Shown here: positions 1-12,432 of the stretch, one piece after another | Layout of the letters: every line of letters begins with the position of its first letter | Numbering within the stretch: the first letter of the stretch is position 1 | From: Vigna angularis | Lineage: Eukaryota > Streptophyta > Magnoliopsida > Fabales > Fabaceae | DNA: 64,000 nucleotides | NCBI RefSeq assembly: GCF_016808095.1 | Contig: NC_068974.1 | Coordinates: 5,332,001 to 5,396,000 of the forward strand | Direction of reading: 5' to 3' | Notes under the pieces: model-generated | Seen by the model: only the letters and a program-made list of their open reading frames with translations | The model's database searches: none | Told to the model about the DNA's origin: nothing | Made by a program: the position numbers and the translations under genes

Positions 1-1850
1 TTCTAAGATAATCCGAAGATTTAAACCTTTATTATAAATAAAAAAAATATAAAATATAATATTTCATGTAAACAACTTACTTTTCAATATTTTTAATCTA
101 TATCATTATACAAAGATGAATTTTCTTTTTAGTGTACATTTTTTTTGTTTTCAATTTTATTCTTTAAATAATAACTTTTTTAAAATTAAAATAATTATTT
201 TATTAATTGTACCTTTTAAATTATTATTTTTTAAAATTTAATAATTTTTTATTTGACATTTTTTTAATCTAACTATTTCTTAAACTAAACTAACTATCTA
301 TAATATAAAAATCTACAGAATAAATAAAATCTATCACAACAAAATTTAAAAATTATTTATGTTTATTTTTATTGTTATAATAATAAAATAATTTTATTAC
401 AAAAAGAAAGTGAACAGTGCACGTATTATAAGATAAATTATTTTATTTATTTTCTTATATCTTACCTTTTTTAAAGATCTAATATTTTCTCAATCTTTAC
501 ATGGGTTTTTTTTTACAACTTTGAACTTTATTATTATCTCAAATTCCATTATTTCTCTTTATGCATAAAAATTATAATTTTTGTAATCTTAAATTTAAGT
601 TTTTTGAACAGTATTTTAAATCTAAAAAAGAGAACATAAATGCAAATAATTTATAAAAGGGTGTATTACAAAATATATAAAATTTAAAATTAATATATAA
701 AACAATAAACTGATTAGAACAATTAAATTTTAGCTAAATAAAATTAAATAACAACACAAAAGCAGGGAGACATTGCTCTCCTTTTACAAAAATTAAAATG
801 GTTGGAAAGTAACACCTTTTAAAAGACTAGAATTTAAGTTAAATAAATGAACAGAATTGAATATAATTAAAATCTAAATTGTTTACAACAACAAATCTCT
901 CTCCAAGTAATCCAGAGTAATAACTGCTTAAAGTCAACATGCTGACAAAGAAGAAAAAGACAAGTTGACCGTCTCCGTTTTTCCCGCCACACAATTTCCC
1001 TCCAAATCTAAATTTCCTTCCAAATACAAATCCTGCTAAACTAACCTAACTTTTCTCCCTCTTTCATGTGATATTGTGTTGTTTTTGTTTTTTTTATCAC
1101 ATTTTTTTAAATTGATTTCTTTAATTATTGAATTAGTAAGCATTAAATTGTATTGTTATAATTATTTAAAATAAATTATAATGTCTTATTTTGGATACAA
1201 TGAATACATTATAATATCAACTTAAATCCAGATAAATAATTAAAACAAAAATAATTCTTATATTACTCAAAATCAATAAATAAAACATAAAACTGAATAG
1301 CATAAACATGAATAAAAAGTCACAATTAAAATTACGAACATTTAACTTGATACCCATCATCAGCCATCCCTGTCTTCACACTCTTCTAGACAGTTATAAC
1401 TATATTCAAACATATAAATTTAGATTTAGATATATGTCAAATAAATTTAATCAAATAAATAAAACTACAATCCTATAAATTGTTTATAACATTTTCTGAA
1501 AATAATTTTATTCTAATAAGAGTAACAACTCCAGAAACAAATATAGTTAGTACAGACATGTATTTACCTACTCCAATTAAAAAATAATTTTTTAAAAAAA
1601 TCAAAATAATATCTTAAAAACAAACAACATTAAAAAGAAATTTAAAATGAAGATTATGAAACTGATATATTAAAAAAAAAGTTAATAGGATATGTCCTAA
1701 TTTACAAGTTGGACAAAACTGACAAAAGAAAATATACTTTCCTCTATATATTTAATTTACAAAGCACATTAGTAAACAAAATACAAAGTAAATCTATTAT
1801 ACCTTGTGTGAAAAACCTATTAGGAAGTGATGTTGGAGAAGCTGAACCAG
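1..1850. other. AT-rich intergenic DNA upstream of the Treslin-like gene
   Basis: Very AT-rich sequence without a convincing coding region. A GC-richer island at about 950-1070 contains TTTCCCGCC at 980-988 and may be the core promoter of the downstream gene. Nothing else recognisable is seen. Confidence 0.6.
980..988 (+). promoter_or_regulatory. E2F-type site TTTCCCGCC
   Basis: TTTCCCGCC matches the plant E2F/DP consensus TTTSSCGS. It lies about 900 bp before the start codon of the Treslin-like gene, inside the only GC-richer patch of the upstream region. The sequence CTGACGCAG just before the ATG (AG at 1878-1879) resembles a 3' splice site, so a 5' UTR intron could bring this site close to the true promoter. 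E2F control of replication-initiation genes is established in plants; its use here is inference. Confidence 0.4.
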
Positions 1851-1884
1851 ATTACTAGTGTTCTATCTCACTGACGCAGATCCA

Positions 1885-4800
1885 ATGAAGCGCCTTTACT
1901 CAGACACCCACCGCATCGTACTTCTCATCGACGTTTTGAGCCTCGGCGATCCCCACCAGACAAGACGATTGGTTTCGTTCCTGGAAACCCTAAATTCTTT
2001 TCCTCCTCTTTCCTCTTCCCTTTTTGCTTTCAAACTCTTCTTCTCTTCCCTCTCTCCTCTTCTCTCATTCTCCAAGCTCCAACCTTTTTTCCCCAATCCT
2101 TCCCTCTCCTTCGACCTCCCTTCCTCCGTCCTTCCGCACCTCTCCCACACCCTCTCCACCCTCCCTTCCACCCTCCACCACCCTCTCTCCACCGCCAATG
2201 CCCATCACCTCGCTCAATCTCTCTCCCAACTCCTGCACGACCACTCCTGGGACCACCCTTCCCCCCAAGCCGTCCCTCCCAATTTGATTCTCCTTTTCTC
2301 CCCTTCTTTTGTTTCATTCACTTCTATTGCATCTTTCCTGAACATCGATTCCAGCATTCTTGCGGATTCTACCTCATTTTTTGATACAGTCTCTTCCTTC
2401 TTGGCCAATGTAGCTCGCTCGTTCACTGCCAGGAGCATTCACTGTACTTGGATTAGTGTTGATGGTGAAAATGTTGAGGCAAACCCTAAGGATGAGGCTA
2501 GGGAAGTGTCTTCTTTGCTTCGGACTTCGGTTGGGAGGCTCGGGTGGGGATTTTGCTCTCTTGATTTGCTTCTTCTTGGTTCGGCTCTTGTTCAGTTTGG
2601 CCTGGTTTATCCCATGATTGGAGTTTCGTTGAGATGTGCTTCTAGGGATGTTAGTGTTGGTGGGCAGTTGAGGCTTTTGATCTTGGATGTGAATGGAAGT
2701 CCCATTGAGTACAATTGTTGTGATCTTGAGTTTGTTAATGTGAAGGGTGTTTGGAATTTGCCAGGTGGAGGGGGTGACAAAAGGGAGATGTTTTGGAAGC
2801 TGTGTTCGGGTGGAGGTGTGAAATTGGAGGTTAAGGTTGTGCAGAAGTGTGATGCCTTTGTTGAGACAGATGACTGGCTGTCTGATTCGGTTCTAGTGCG
2901 AGAGGATTCCAGGGGAATGAAGAAGAAAGAGAAGGTGGGTTTGGATGAATCTTTTGTTGATAGGGTTCTTGAGCTTGTTGCCACTGAGTTTGGTTGTGAG
3001 TGGCGACAAAAACAGGTGCCGGTGTGGGAATTGCTGTTGAGTTTTCTGTATAAAGAAGATTGTTGGGCGTTGGTAGTTCTTTCCAATGACAAGGGTGAGT
3101 CATGTACAGGTATTCTGAAACCTTTTACTGTGCTTGCTGGCATTTTGTCTGTGTTAGAGAATTCACATGGGGCTAGTGGTTTTGGTGAAGCAAATGTTGG
3201 ACAATATGTTAAGATGTTGGATCATGATGTTTGCAAACCTGATTCTAAATTCAATGAGGAACTGTCGAGTTCTCGAGATAAGAAGAGTAAGAAATGGATA
3301 GATTTTAGTGCACTGCAGGACTTCACGTGGAGCTCATTTTTTAAGTCAGCTATCGAACAATTAGATACTGATTTACTTGATGTTTATTGTGCCAAAGAAG
3401 GTAGCAAGTGTAAGAAGTTAAAATTTTTGAAATGCTGGATGAAGCAGATGAAGAAATCTGGTTGTTTGGATCCAGCTTTGTTAGAAAAGCTCAAGCCAAA
3501 TCCAATAGTAGCTGAACTGAGTGGCAGTAAATTGGATGACTTGACTCAAAATGATGAACCACCAATGTCCTCATTTGCATCAGCTGAAATTAACTCCGAG
3601 TCCGAGGCTTTGAGAATACAGGAGGATGCGGAGTTAGACTTTAGGTCAGAAACATTTTTAAGTAATCTTGCTGACAGGATCAAATGCGGAATTGAATTAA
3701 AATTTGGAGACATGGGGGCTTTGGCAGAGGGACTGGTAAATTCTTGTATAAAGTGGCTACGTCAGAAGGTTGATAAAGAAACTGTTTCTCAGAGTCAGTC
3801 TCCTTTGAAAGATCAAAATACTTGTGATGGAATGATTGCATCTGAGCTGATTAAACTTCTATTAAGGGAGCCCAAGGAGATAGCTGCTGAGCATAAAAGC
3901 CAGAAACATGAAGAAACATATGTGATGCAATTTACTGCTCAGTATCCTTCAATTAAGTTTCCCTTTATTTATCTGATGCAATTTTTTTATTGTTCTAATC
4001 AGCTGTAATTTTAGAAACATATGTTCCGTGATTTTTGTTTTTTCCTTAGTGAACATTAGATATGAACTGCAGATTTTATTTCGAATGGAGATTTTACAAT
4101 CAGAGGTAGGAAATGAAGTTGAAGATTCCTGCAAACAGAAGTTTGTAAAACAAATATGCCTGCTTTTAGAGCTCATTCAGTGTCACATGGGAGTATTCTT
4201 CGGTGATTGGACTCTTGAAAATTATGTGACAAAGATAATAAAAAACAGGTACAAGTTTATACACGAAAATGAGATGTTTTAGATTGATGTTGATCGATAT
4301 TTCTTTTGAAAATAAAGTGCTTTTGCACAAGTTATTGAATTTTTAGAGTTAATGGCTTCTATTTAGAATATGAACAATAACTCAATTTATTTTTATTTGC
4401 TGCAAATGTGCTTATATGTTACTCTTTTATGCTTGCTTGCCAATATGCTTAGTGCCAGAGATGGAGTTGAAAATTTAACAAAAAAAGAAGAGATGGATTT
4501 GAAAATGGTTTCTCTAAAGTTTCTGTATGGAAATAACACTACCTTTTCTGAGTTGTTGCAAATGCCTTTCTTATCCCCACCATATTTGTTCAAACTCCAA
4601 ACCTGAAATAAGAAACACTTGTTATGAGTTTCTTTTCATTTATCTTTTTTCATGGAAATAAATTAAATTCACATTGCATGAAATATTGAAAGATTGTTGG
4701 TTTATGAAAGTAAAATACCCAAAATGCAGGTATTCAGGCACTCTTGAAGATGTGGTTCAGAAAATATACTACGAAATGGACCTGCTGTTGTTTGCCGAGG

Positions 4801-5243
4801 AAGATGAAGAACCAGATAGTTTACTCAACAGTGAGGACAGCAACAAATCCTTTAACGGAAAAGCGTACAGAGATGTGGTATTTGAAAATGATGTCAGTGG
4901 AAGATTGCAAAGGATTGTAGATGACCGTGATAAGAAACTAATCGAAGCTAAAGAGAAGAGAGAGAGAGCTCTCAGGTTTTCATCTTTTACTAGTTCGATG
5001 CCTGTTTTACGAAGAGTGAGGGCGCCAACTCGGAAGAGCGTGAAACCCAAGACAGATCTTCAAAGGGTGCGAAAAAGGAAGGAACGAGAAAAGGCAAACT
5101 ATGGCACTGTATGTGAGACCCCAATGACAGTAAATAAACATTCAAACTCAAGGGCAAGGGGTTCTGATGATGACCGTGATCGGGCTGATGGAAGGAAACC
5201 ATGTGGCTCAGTTTCTAAGGCATTGTTCAAGGATGATCTTTGA
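1885..5243 (+). CDS. Treslin/SLD3-like DNA replication initiation factor (candidate), four exons
   Basis: Exons that join in phase are 1885-3921, 4073-4248, 4459-4524 and 4730-5243, all with GT-AG introns, giving 930 aa. The ATG at 1885 (MKRLYSDTHRIVLLIDV) is preferred; the frame opens only nine codons upstream, without another ATG. Residues 1-330 form a globular N-terminal region rich in hydrophobic strands. A helical region at about 473-530 and another at about 585-680 (FRSETFLSNLADRIKCGIEL), followed by LFRMEILQSEV, resemble the Sld3/Treslin central (STD) domain. The C-terminus (about 845-880) is strongly basic, with RRVRAPTRK and RKRKEREK. Treslin/Sld3 is a CDK-regulated factor that helps load CDC45 onto the replicative helicase. 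The assignment comes from pattern recognition, not a search. The gene model is firm, the name moderate. The first intron is the weakest join: YELQ just upstream of 4073 may belong to the exon. Confidence 0.6.
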
Positions 5244-7500
5244 TGTGAGTAAACCAAGCTTTTTCCATAGAGAAACTGTATATGCTAATCGGCAGAACAG
5301 AATAGCAGCATCGTCTGCGTTAAACAACAAAGGATGGAATGTAAATGGCCGAAGTTGGGGTTAAATTTGCCTTCTGTGTTCTTGTACCTAACAATCAACA
5401 TATTCACATCATTACGATTTTCTTATTGTTAGAATATGTCAATTCGTCTGTAAATCCCACCGATAAAAAAGGCTTTTTTTTATTGTATCTGCCTATCACT
5501 AGGTGCCTTTGTTTAGTGATTAACCTCTGATCTGATGTAAGAACTTCTACATATATATACATGAATGAGGTGAATGATAAATCACTCTCTTAAGCTTTTT
5601 TTCTCATTGTTCATTCTCAAGTTGACATCAGAGTGAGTTGATTCCGCTTTGTCTGTCTTTATCTGGTGAAAATACTGTTTCTCACCTCCGTGTATATAAA
5701 TAAGTGCATTGATTGTTTATCTTGACAAGAGAGATTTCTGAATTCTTAATGCTTTGGCTTTTTTTAGCTTCGACTTGGGTAGATAATTTCTTCTCAGTGA
5801 ATGCCTTGCTATGTGGGTGAAGCTTATTTTGTGCTATAATTATCTGTTTTTTTTTTGTTAGAAATACAAATTACATGTTTCTGTTATTATAGTCTGTTAG
5901 ATTCAGACTGTTGCTGATGAAATCACATGTTGCAACTTTTTCTTCTAAATGGAGTTGGAATAAAAATTTGAAAGCTAGTGACCTTTACACCCTAGCAATG
6001 AGAAAATATTTTTATTTTCAGAAAAGTTGTAAGCAGATAGCATTTATGTTCCTTTGATTGTGTCCTCTATTGACATTCTTTGACAATAAAAATATAAGCC
6101 TGTTTTCTATTCTTTGCCTATAAAGATTTACTATGCTTTTGAATATTGATCAACCAACAACAATATGTCCAATAAGTCAATAACTGGTTTGTGTAGATTG
6201 CATGTTTAGCCACAAATTTGTTGGGTTGTTCATATTCCATTTTCAGTTTACTGCTTCATTGGTTTTGCTTCATGTTTGCAATTGCTGGCTTTCCTTCAGG
6301 TTATATTGAGGCTGAAAGAAGTCTGGTGTTCTTTCTATCTTATTTGAATATTCAATGCAATTGGGTTTCCTGATCCCCGATTCCCTTCAGGTAATCATTT
6401 TGGCATAGATAGGTGAATTGTGTATTCGTTAGCTACTAATGAATGGGCCTGATGGTGTATATAATTTCTGGAATTTTCTTTTTGATGAGCCTTTCATTTT
6501 TGGTTTCAATTCTTTATCATAAGCGCATGTTGATAATGATTACAAGTATACTATTAATTATAGTTGAAAATGGAAACTAAATTTTAGGGAATTCTTTTAT
6601 AAATAAAACTGAAATAATCCAGCAAGGAAAAAAGTTCATGTGATTCTACACTCCTCCATCATGTGTGGTGTGGGGAATAGATATATCATACCTAGCTAGT
6701 TGGAAAGATCTTAGAAATCCCTTGGTTAATACTATGCTTGCCAGTTAAGACCATAACGGGTATATATTGTTGCTATACAGCCACTTATCAACTTCTTAGT
6801 AATGTGATGGTTAATATCTATGCTCTTTGTTCTGTCAAACTAGATTGGATTATTGGCAGTGATAATGATAGATTTATTATTGAAAAGAAGCTTCATAGAA
6901 GCTGCGTAATTTAAAATTGGGAAGAACCTTCATCTATAATAGTTCACAAATCCGTCAGGCTATAGCCTGAAATGTCACCACAACACTTGGTTTCACAGCT
7001 ATCTTCTGTTTCTTACTCCTCCTGGTCACCAAGTTTCCACCCACGAATATACAAATCTTGAAGTGTATTTGCATAGTCTGTGTCAATGTATTCCTCTGCA
7101 TATTCTTTCTCCTTTTAGACAGCATCCCTTGTCCTAATCTTCCTTTCAGAGATTAAAGAAGTTTCTTTTGCAACTGTCTCTTCCCCTTATCATGAGTAAA
7201 TTGACTAATTATGATTATGTTGGGCAAAATAAATTAACTTTTCCACATTGTATTGGGAGATTCATGTCTTATGGTAATCGTTCAACCTGTTCTATGTTTT
7301 TGTATGATAAAATAATCAGGTTAAATGTTACTGAACATTTAAGAATCCCTCTTTGAAGATGATTTATATTAGAGTTATAGAAGGAGAGAATCACAGATCA
7401 GAACTCTAGTTGTACCTCACTCGGATCAGGTTCCTCAAATTTTCCTTTTTTTAATTATCACGGTTATGGGAAAATATAGATACATATACCGTTAGAGTGT
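5244..7500. other. 3' flank and intergenic DNA after the Treslin-like gene
   Basis: AT-rich sequence with only short chance reading frames. The 3' UTR and polyadenylation region of the upstream gene should lie in the first 300-400 bases, but no single signal can be assigned. No transposon termini were recognised. Confidence 0.5.
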
Positions 7501-7534
7501 ATTAGTTATTGTCTCTATATGCATTAATGAACAT

Positions 7535-7835
7535 GAGTAATTACATGTGTAAATATGATAATTTTGTCTCACAAGTGGTTAGTTAAGAGTAAATAAACAT
7601 GTATTTTGTGCTATTGACATGTGATTATTAGTATATGTGGTTGTTGAAATGTCCGATGCTAGTTAACTTTGTCTCACAAATGGTTAAGAGTGTAATGAAG
7701 TTATTAAAATGTCTAATAGTTGGTACTTGTGCCTTAAAAGTGGTTCATATTGACCATATATCTATATTTATAGATAATCTTACTCTTAACCACATACAAA
7801 ACAAAGTTAACCATATTTATCCATATGATTATCAA
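7535..7835. repeat. Imperfect inverted repeat, possible MITE
   Basis: The left part, around GTAAATATGATAATTTTGTC and GTGGTTAGTTAAGAGTAA, recurs in reverse complement near 7785-7830 (CTTACTCTTAACCACA, AAAGTTAACCATATTTAT). A further diverged direct copy (GTCTCACAAATGGTTAAGAG) lies between them at about 7670. The arrangement suggests a small foldback or MITE-like element. Ends and target duplication were not resolved. Confidence 0.35.
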
Positions 7836-8089
7836 ATTCGTGAATTTACATAGATTTACAGAAACTTTGTATACTCAGACTTGTACGTGGCTGTATCATA
7901 TACAAAATTAAATATAATACTGTACTAATTCAAAATTTAAATACCAATTAATCAAAACAGTAAGCAATAGTTTCGTAATTCTAAAACAATTAAGTTCAAC
8001 ACACATAATTATTATATAAGTTCAAATTACACCAAATACAAAAAGTTCATGCCATCACAAAACATAAATTCTTAAATCCATAATAATCA

Positions 8090-8450
8090 AATAACTAAAA
8101 GTGACTCCAATCCCCTAATGATATCATCTCCAAGATTATCATCATCTTCATCACCATCAAGCTCTTCTTCTTATAAGTGTGCATCATCAAATATTGACAG
8201 AAAAAACTACATTACCAAGATCAAATGCATCTAGAGTTATATCAATTGAACTTGGTACAATTATGTCAACATTTCCATCATCGCCTTCACCTTGAATTTG
8301 TTCCATCTCAACATTATCTCCATCTTCAACTAACTATTCATCATTAGACTTAATATTATCAAACGAGAGAATTTTAATTTGTCTATTTTTGAGCTTCAAG
8401 TTATACATGATATAAACTAAGTCATTTATCTTTTCCTCATGCAAACAATT
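8090..8450 (-). pseudogene. hAT transposase C-terminal remnant
   Basis: Read on the minus strand, LHEEKINDLVYIMYNLKL is the conserved segment that follows the dimerisation domain in plant hAT (RICESLEEPER-like) transposases (family pattern RLNDLVYVHYNLRL). It is followed by a long acidic tail (DNVEMEQIQGEGDDGN, EEELDGDEDDDNLGDDII) that is typical of the extreme C-terminus. At least one in-frame stop interrupts the tail, and no catalytic core, BED finger or termini were found, so this is a dead fragment. Confidence 0.6.
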
Positions 8451-10952
8451 TTTTCTTTTTGTATGAACATATAAATAAATATAAAATTTTGAAAATTTAG
8501 GTAAAAAGTGAGTTCAGTGGAACAAGTATTGATGCATTTTTGTTTTTAGTACAATAAGAGAAAAACTACAATCATAATACATCAACTTTAATTATGCTAA
8601 TAGTTAATATATTTGAGCATGCATTTGGTCTTTAGTAATTATCATGTGCATTTTTTAAATAAAGTATTAACATTAATTTGCAATTAATCTTGAAGAAGCA
8701 CTAAGGATTTTAAATCTATAAAGAAAAAAGTAAAGGGTAAAAGGTTTCTTTAAGATGACATTAATTTCTTCCTCTAATAAACATACCGAACAAATTAGTA
8801 AAGAAAAAAATATGTCTTTAATTACCTCAATCATTATCAGAGTTTAAATAAAATTAAAAAATTAAAGCTTTTGTACAAAGACTATTTTTTTTTCTTATTA
8901 TACTAAAAAAAATATGTCGATACTTATTATACTTAACTGACTATTTTCCCAAAACTATACAACTAATTAAAAAAAATAATTAAAAACCAGAAGTAACTTG
9001 ACAAACTATTTCAAATGAGCTCTATGCTCACATCTCAAAGAAATGCAGTTAGGGTCAATATTTGAATAGCCATTCACTTCAAACTATGGAGTTTCATCTC
9101 AAACATCTCTAGTCATTATCAAGGATTGCATTTTTTTTCCCCTTTTTTCTTTGAAGAAAAAAGTCCTTAACATAATTGTTAGAATAGGTCTTCTTAATGA
9201 TATTTAAGAAGAAACCTGCAGCTTCGAAGAAAAAAAAATATTTTGATGATGTTTCAATATGTTGATGAAGATTCAAGAGTAAATCTTAGTTTTCTTTGTT
9301 TTGTATTTTTGTTCACACAAAGTACTTGTTGAAACTTTGGATCATAACACACAACACTTAAAATTGGTTCAAAATGAGCTAAAGTCTTTCTGAAAATTTA
9401 AAATAAGTGAAAAATGAAAATCAACGTTTTTAATCGATTACATAATCTGTTCTTAGAGGTAAAGAACAATATAATTATGTTAAGATATAACCAATTATTT
9501 GTGGAAACATTTTTATGCTCTTTTAATTGCAGTTAAGTAATCGATTAGTAATTCTTCAAATCAGGTTTCAACATTTAATTATGACACTACAAAAATGTTT
9601 AATTTTATCGGAGGTTTTTTTTTACATTTCCGGGGGTTTTAACCTTCCCTAAATACATTTCCCGCGGTTTAAAAAACCCTCGGTAAAACCAGCGTCGGTA
9701 ATAATTAGCGGCGGTTTTCTAAGAAAACCGCTACTATTTTCGGGGGTTTTTAAAACCGCCGGCAATTACCAGGGGTTTTTTGCAAAACCGCCGGTAATTA
9801 TCGGGGTTCTCAAAACAACTAATATTTACTGGTATAGAACCGCCGGTACTTCCTATGTTACTTTTTAAAAGCACAAATAATTTTATTTTTTTTATATAAT
9901 TGAAATGATTTAATTATCATTAAAAAATAATTTAACAATGAAAGATACAAATGAAATAATTTGAAATTAAAATTAAATATTATTATATAAAATAATTAAA
10001 CACTGTTCAATTCAACCCAATCAATTATTCAATAAGAAATAACATTGTTCAAATAAAAATTAAAAATAAGATATGTTCTTAACAATTATTAATTTCAATA
10101 CAAAACCTACGCCAAATACACAGAATCCAATATCTACTGCAATTCTCGTTCTAGCCATAAAACAACACATTCAAAATGTTGCTTTATACTTGAACTACAC
10201 CACCAAAACTGCTCAGCTCCATTTAATTCATTTGCGACAAAAGTTGCACCTCAAATCTTTAAGTATTCAGAACAAAGTAAAAGTGCATACTTTTCTGATA
10301 CATGCATGGAGCCAATATCTACTTCTTCGTCCTCAAAATCAACCAAAAGTGATAACCATGGAGCTTTTATTAACATGAAAGCAATTTTTCTCCAAGAATT
10401 TCAAATGTCTCATCCCTAAGAAAACAAGAAAAATTGTTAAGTAGACAAATCTAAAATATAAGATAACATACACAAGTTATTAACGATTTAACTAGAACTT
10501 TTTCCATTGTTAAAAGCAATCAAAGACGTTTTTGTAGCAAAATAGATTTTTAAACTTGTCACAACTGAAACTGTGAAACAGAGTACGTTGCACTGGAATT
10601 GTGTACAAAGCCTAGGTAGTGGTTGTTTCTATTGTGTTCAAGTAGAAAAGGGCTAAAATAATAAATTCACAATTAAATAAAAAAGATCATTTCCATCACA
10701 TTAAACCTCATTTCAGGAGGTAAGAGAACATGCTTAAAATGATTGAATGACATTCAAAGATAAATGAACCAACTAAAATTTACAAAAAATGGTAAACAGA
10801 ACATTTGAGGCCCTGTTAGCTCACTTGCATATTCAATAAAATAACATAGCAATATCATTAGTAATAAAAAATTATTTTAGGATTACCATCCCGTCCTACT
10901 GCTTTAACTCCTCACTTAGTGAAATAGTAAGCTTATGTAAGAAAATAGATTA

Positions 10953-10954
<2 letters not shown>

Positions 10955-11012
<58 letters not shown>
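10955..11012. repeat. (AT)n microsatellite
   Basis: An uninterrupted run of AT dinucleotides of about 58 bp inside the CACTA-type element. Runs this long are usually highly polymorphic in length. Confidence 0.9.
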
Positions 11013-11015
<3 letters not shown>

Positions 11016-11924
11016 TTTTCTAAGTTAATCCACTTCCATTTTTTTTATTCTGTAAAGGAGATTAAAATGATAAACGAGGAATAAAATAATGGAGAAACTA
11101 ATTGGTTCCTTGAATCAAACATAATGCAATGAGATAGGAGTCATGATGTTAGATATAATACCAGAATCAAACATGAGAATGAGACCAGTTCCAAAAGAAT
11201 AATCCCCTGATGCCAATGGGCGATAAGGTTTGTTTATCTGCAATACAACATTTGGCACAGATCATTATTTGTTTATCTGAAATAGAATGATAAAAATAAT
11301 CTAGTTATTATGCTCACAGTACTAGTAATTTAAGTAAAGTAGAAAATTTATGTTACATAAGCAAAGTAGCTTATGTAACAAAGTAGAAAAGTAAAAAGAA
11401 GAATATAATAGTATAACACCCAAAAAAATGGAAGTGGATAAACTAAGAATTGACACATGATGTTTGTCTTTGTCTTCTTGTAATAATATTAAAAAAATGC
11501 TTTTTTAAAATATGTACTAGTTACAATCAATAAATAATATGTTTAATTAAATATAAAGTCGACTTAAATACATAACATAAAACACCAATGACTACTCCCT
11601 TTAGATTAACTTTCATACCAGGATACTTTAGTCCTTTCATCTCTTTCAATTATTAGTTTTAGAGACCAATCTCTGTCATCAATCAATGATTTCTTCAATG
11701 TCTAAAGTGGTATGCCATTTACTTTTTCATGTTAAATTATTCCATGGTAATAATCTTATGCACTATTGAATCTTCTGCTACTTCTTATCAACCACAGAAC
11801 CAAACAACCCCTACAAAAATAACACGAATGCTTTTACTTATTCATAATTATTATAAAATAAGTTACTTTAATGACATTTTCAACGAAATTCACCAATCAA
11901 CCTTTAAAACCAGTAGAGAAATTT

Positions 11925-12176
11925 TCAAATGTAATCAGATGAGGGAATGGATAAGAACAAATGAAATGTAAGGTTTACCTCATATGAAGGAAACATATTA
12001 GTCTCTATGTCACGTTCAAAACCTGTAGACAAATTTTCAAATTGCTTTTGTGGTTCAGCAGCATCTACTTCTCCATGAAACAAGTCCAGCTCCAACTTTA
12101 TTAGTTCACGAAGCTGACTCAGAATTTCTTTTCCATGAATCAAGCCATTGAATGAGAAGGGTTTGCTCACATTCAA
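11925..12176 (-). pseudogene. Unidentified coding-like segment inside the CACTA-type element
   Basis: An open stretch on the minus strand contains FSFNGLIHGKEILSQLRELI and a charged helical segment (KLELDLFHGEVDAAEPQKQF). The composition is that of a real protein segment, and it ends in a plausible splice donor (EVNLTF region, AGGTAAACC). It shares strand and element with the ARF fragment, so it may be a captured exon. I do not recognise the parent gene. Confidence 0.3.
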
Positions 12177-12290
12177 ATCTCTTTGGTCAAATAAAATATA
12201 GCACTGAAGTTAAAGACTAATCAACGAATGTTCCTCTCATATATATATATATATGCAAGAAAATTCAAATCGTCAAGATCATCAATGGAA

Positions 12291-12432
12291 ACTTTACATA
12301 AGGACCATACATACCAGTGACGTTGACAGAGTGAATGAAGACCAAGCTCTTCGGTTGTTTCTGCAGCATTCATTGTATTAGGAAGATCTTGCTTGTTGGC
12401 AAAGACAACCACAACAACATCTCTAAGTTCAT
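12291..12432 (-). pseudogene. Captured exon fragment of an ADP-ribosylation factor (ARF) GTPase
   Basis: The minus-strand translation ELRD, then [20 protein letters not shown], then [18 protein letters not shown] matches the ARF GTPase G4 region (NKQD specificity motif) and following helix (family form [32 protein letters not shown]). Only this exon is present: no P-loop, switch regions or C-terminal SAT motif. Splice-like borders occur on both sides. Several replacements (N-A to N-T, R-Q to C-Q) suggest relaxed constraint. Its position inside a CACTA-type element indicates transduplication. NKQD is intact, but the piece cannot encode a working GTPase. Confidence 0.75.

Noticed and set aside
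1896..3143. Long minus-strand reading frames opposite exon 1 of the Treslin-like gene
   Set aside because: They are antisense to a CT-rich, well supported exon and have Arg/Gly- or Ser/Pro-biased composition typical of shadow frames.
10073..10378. 101-codon plus-strand frame in the first CACTA-type element
   Set aside because: No domain, codon pattern or splice context supports it; AT-rich chance frame.
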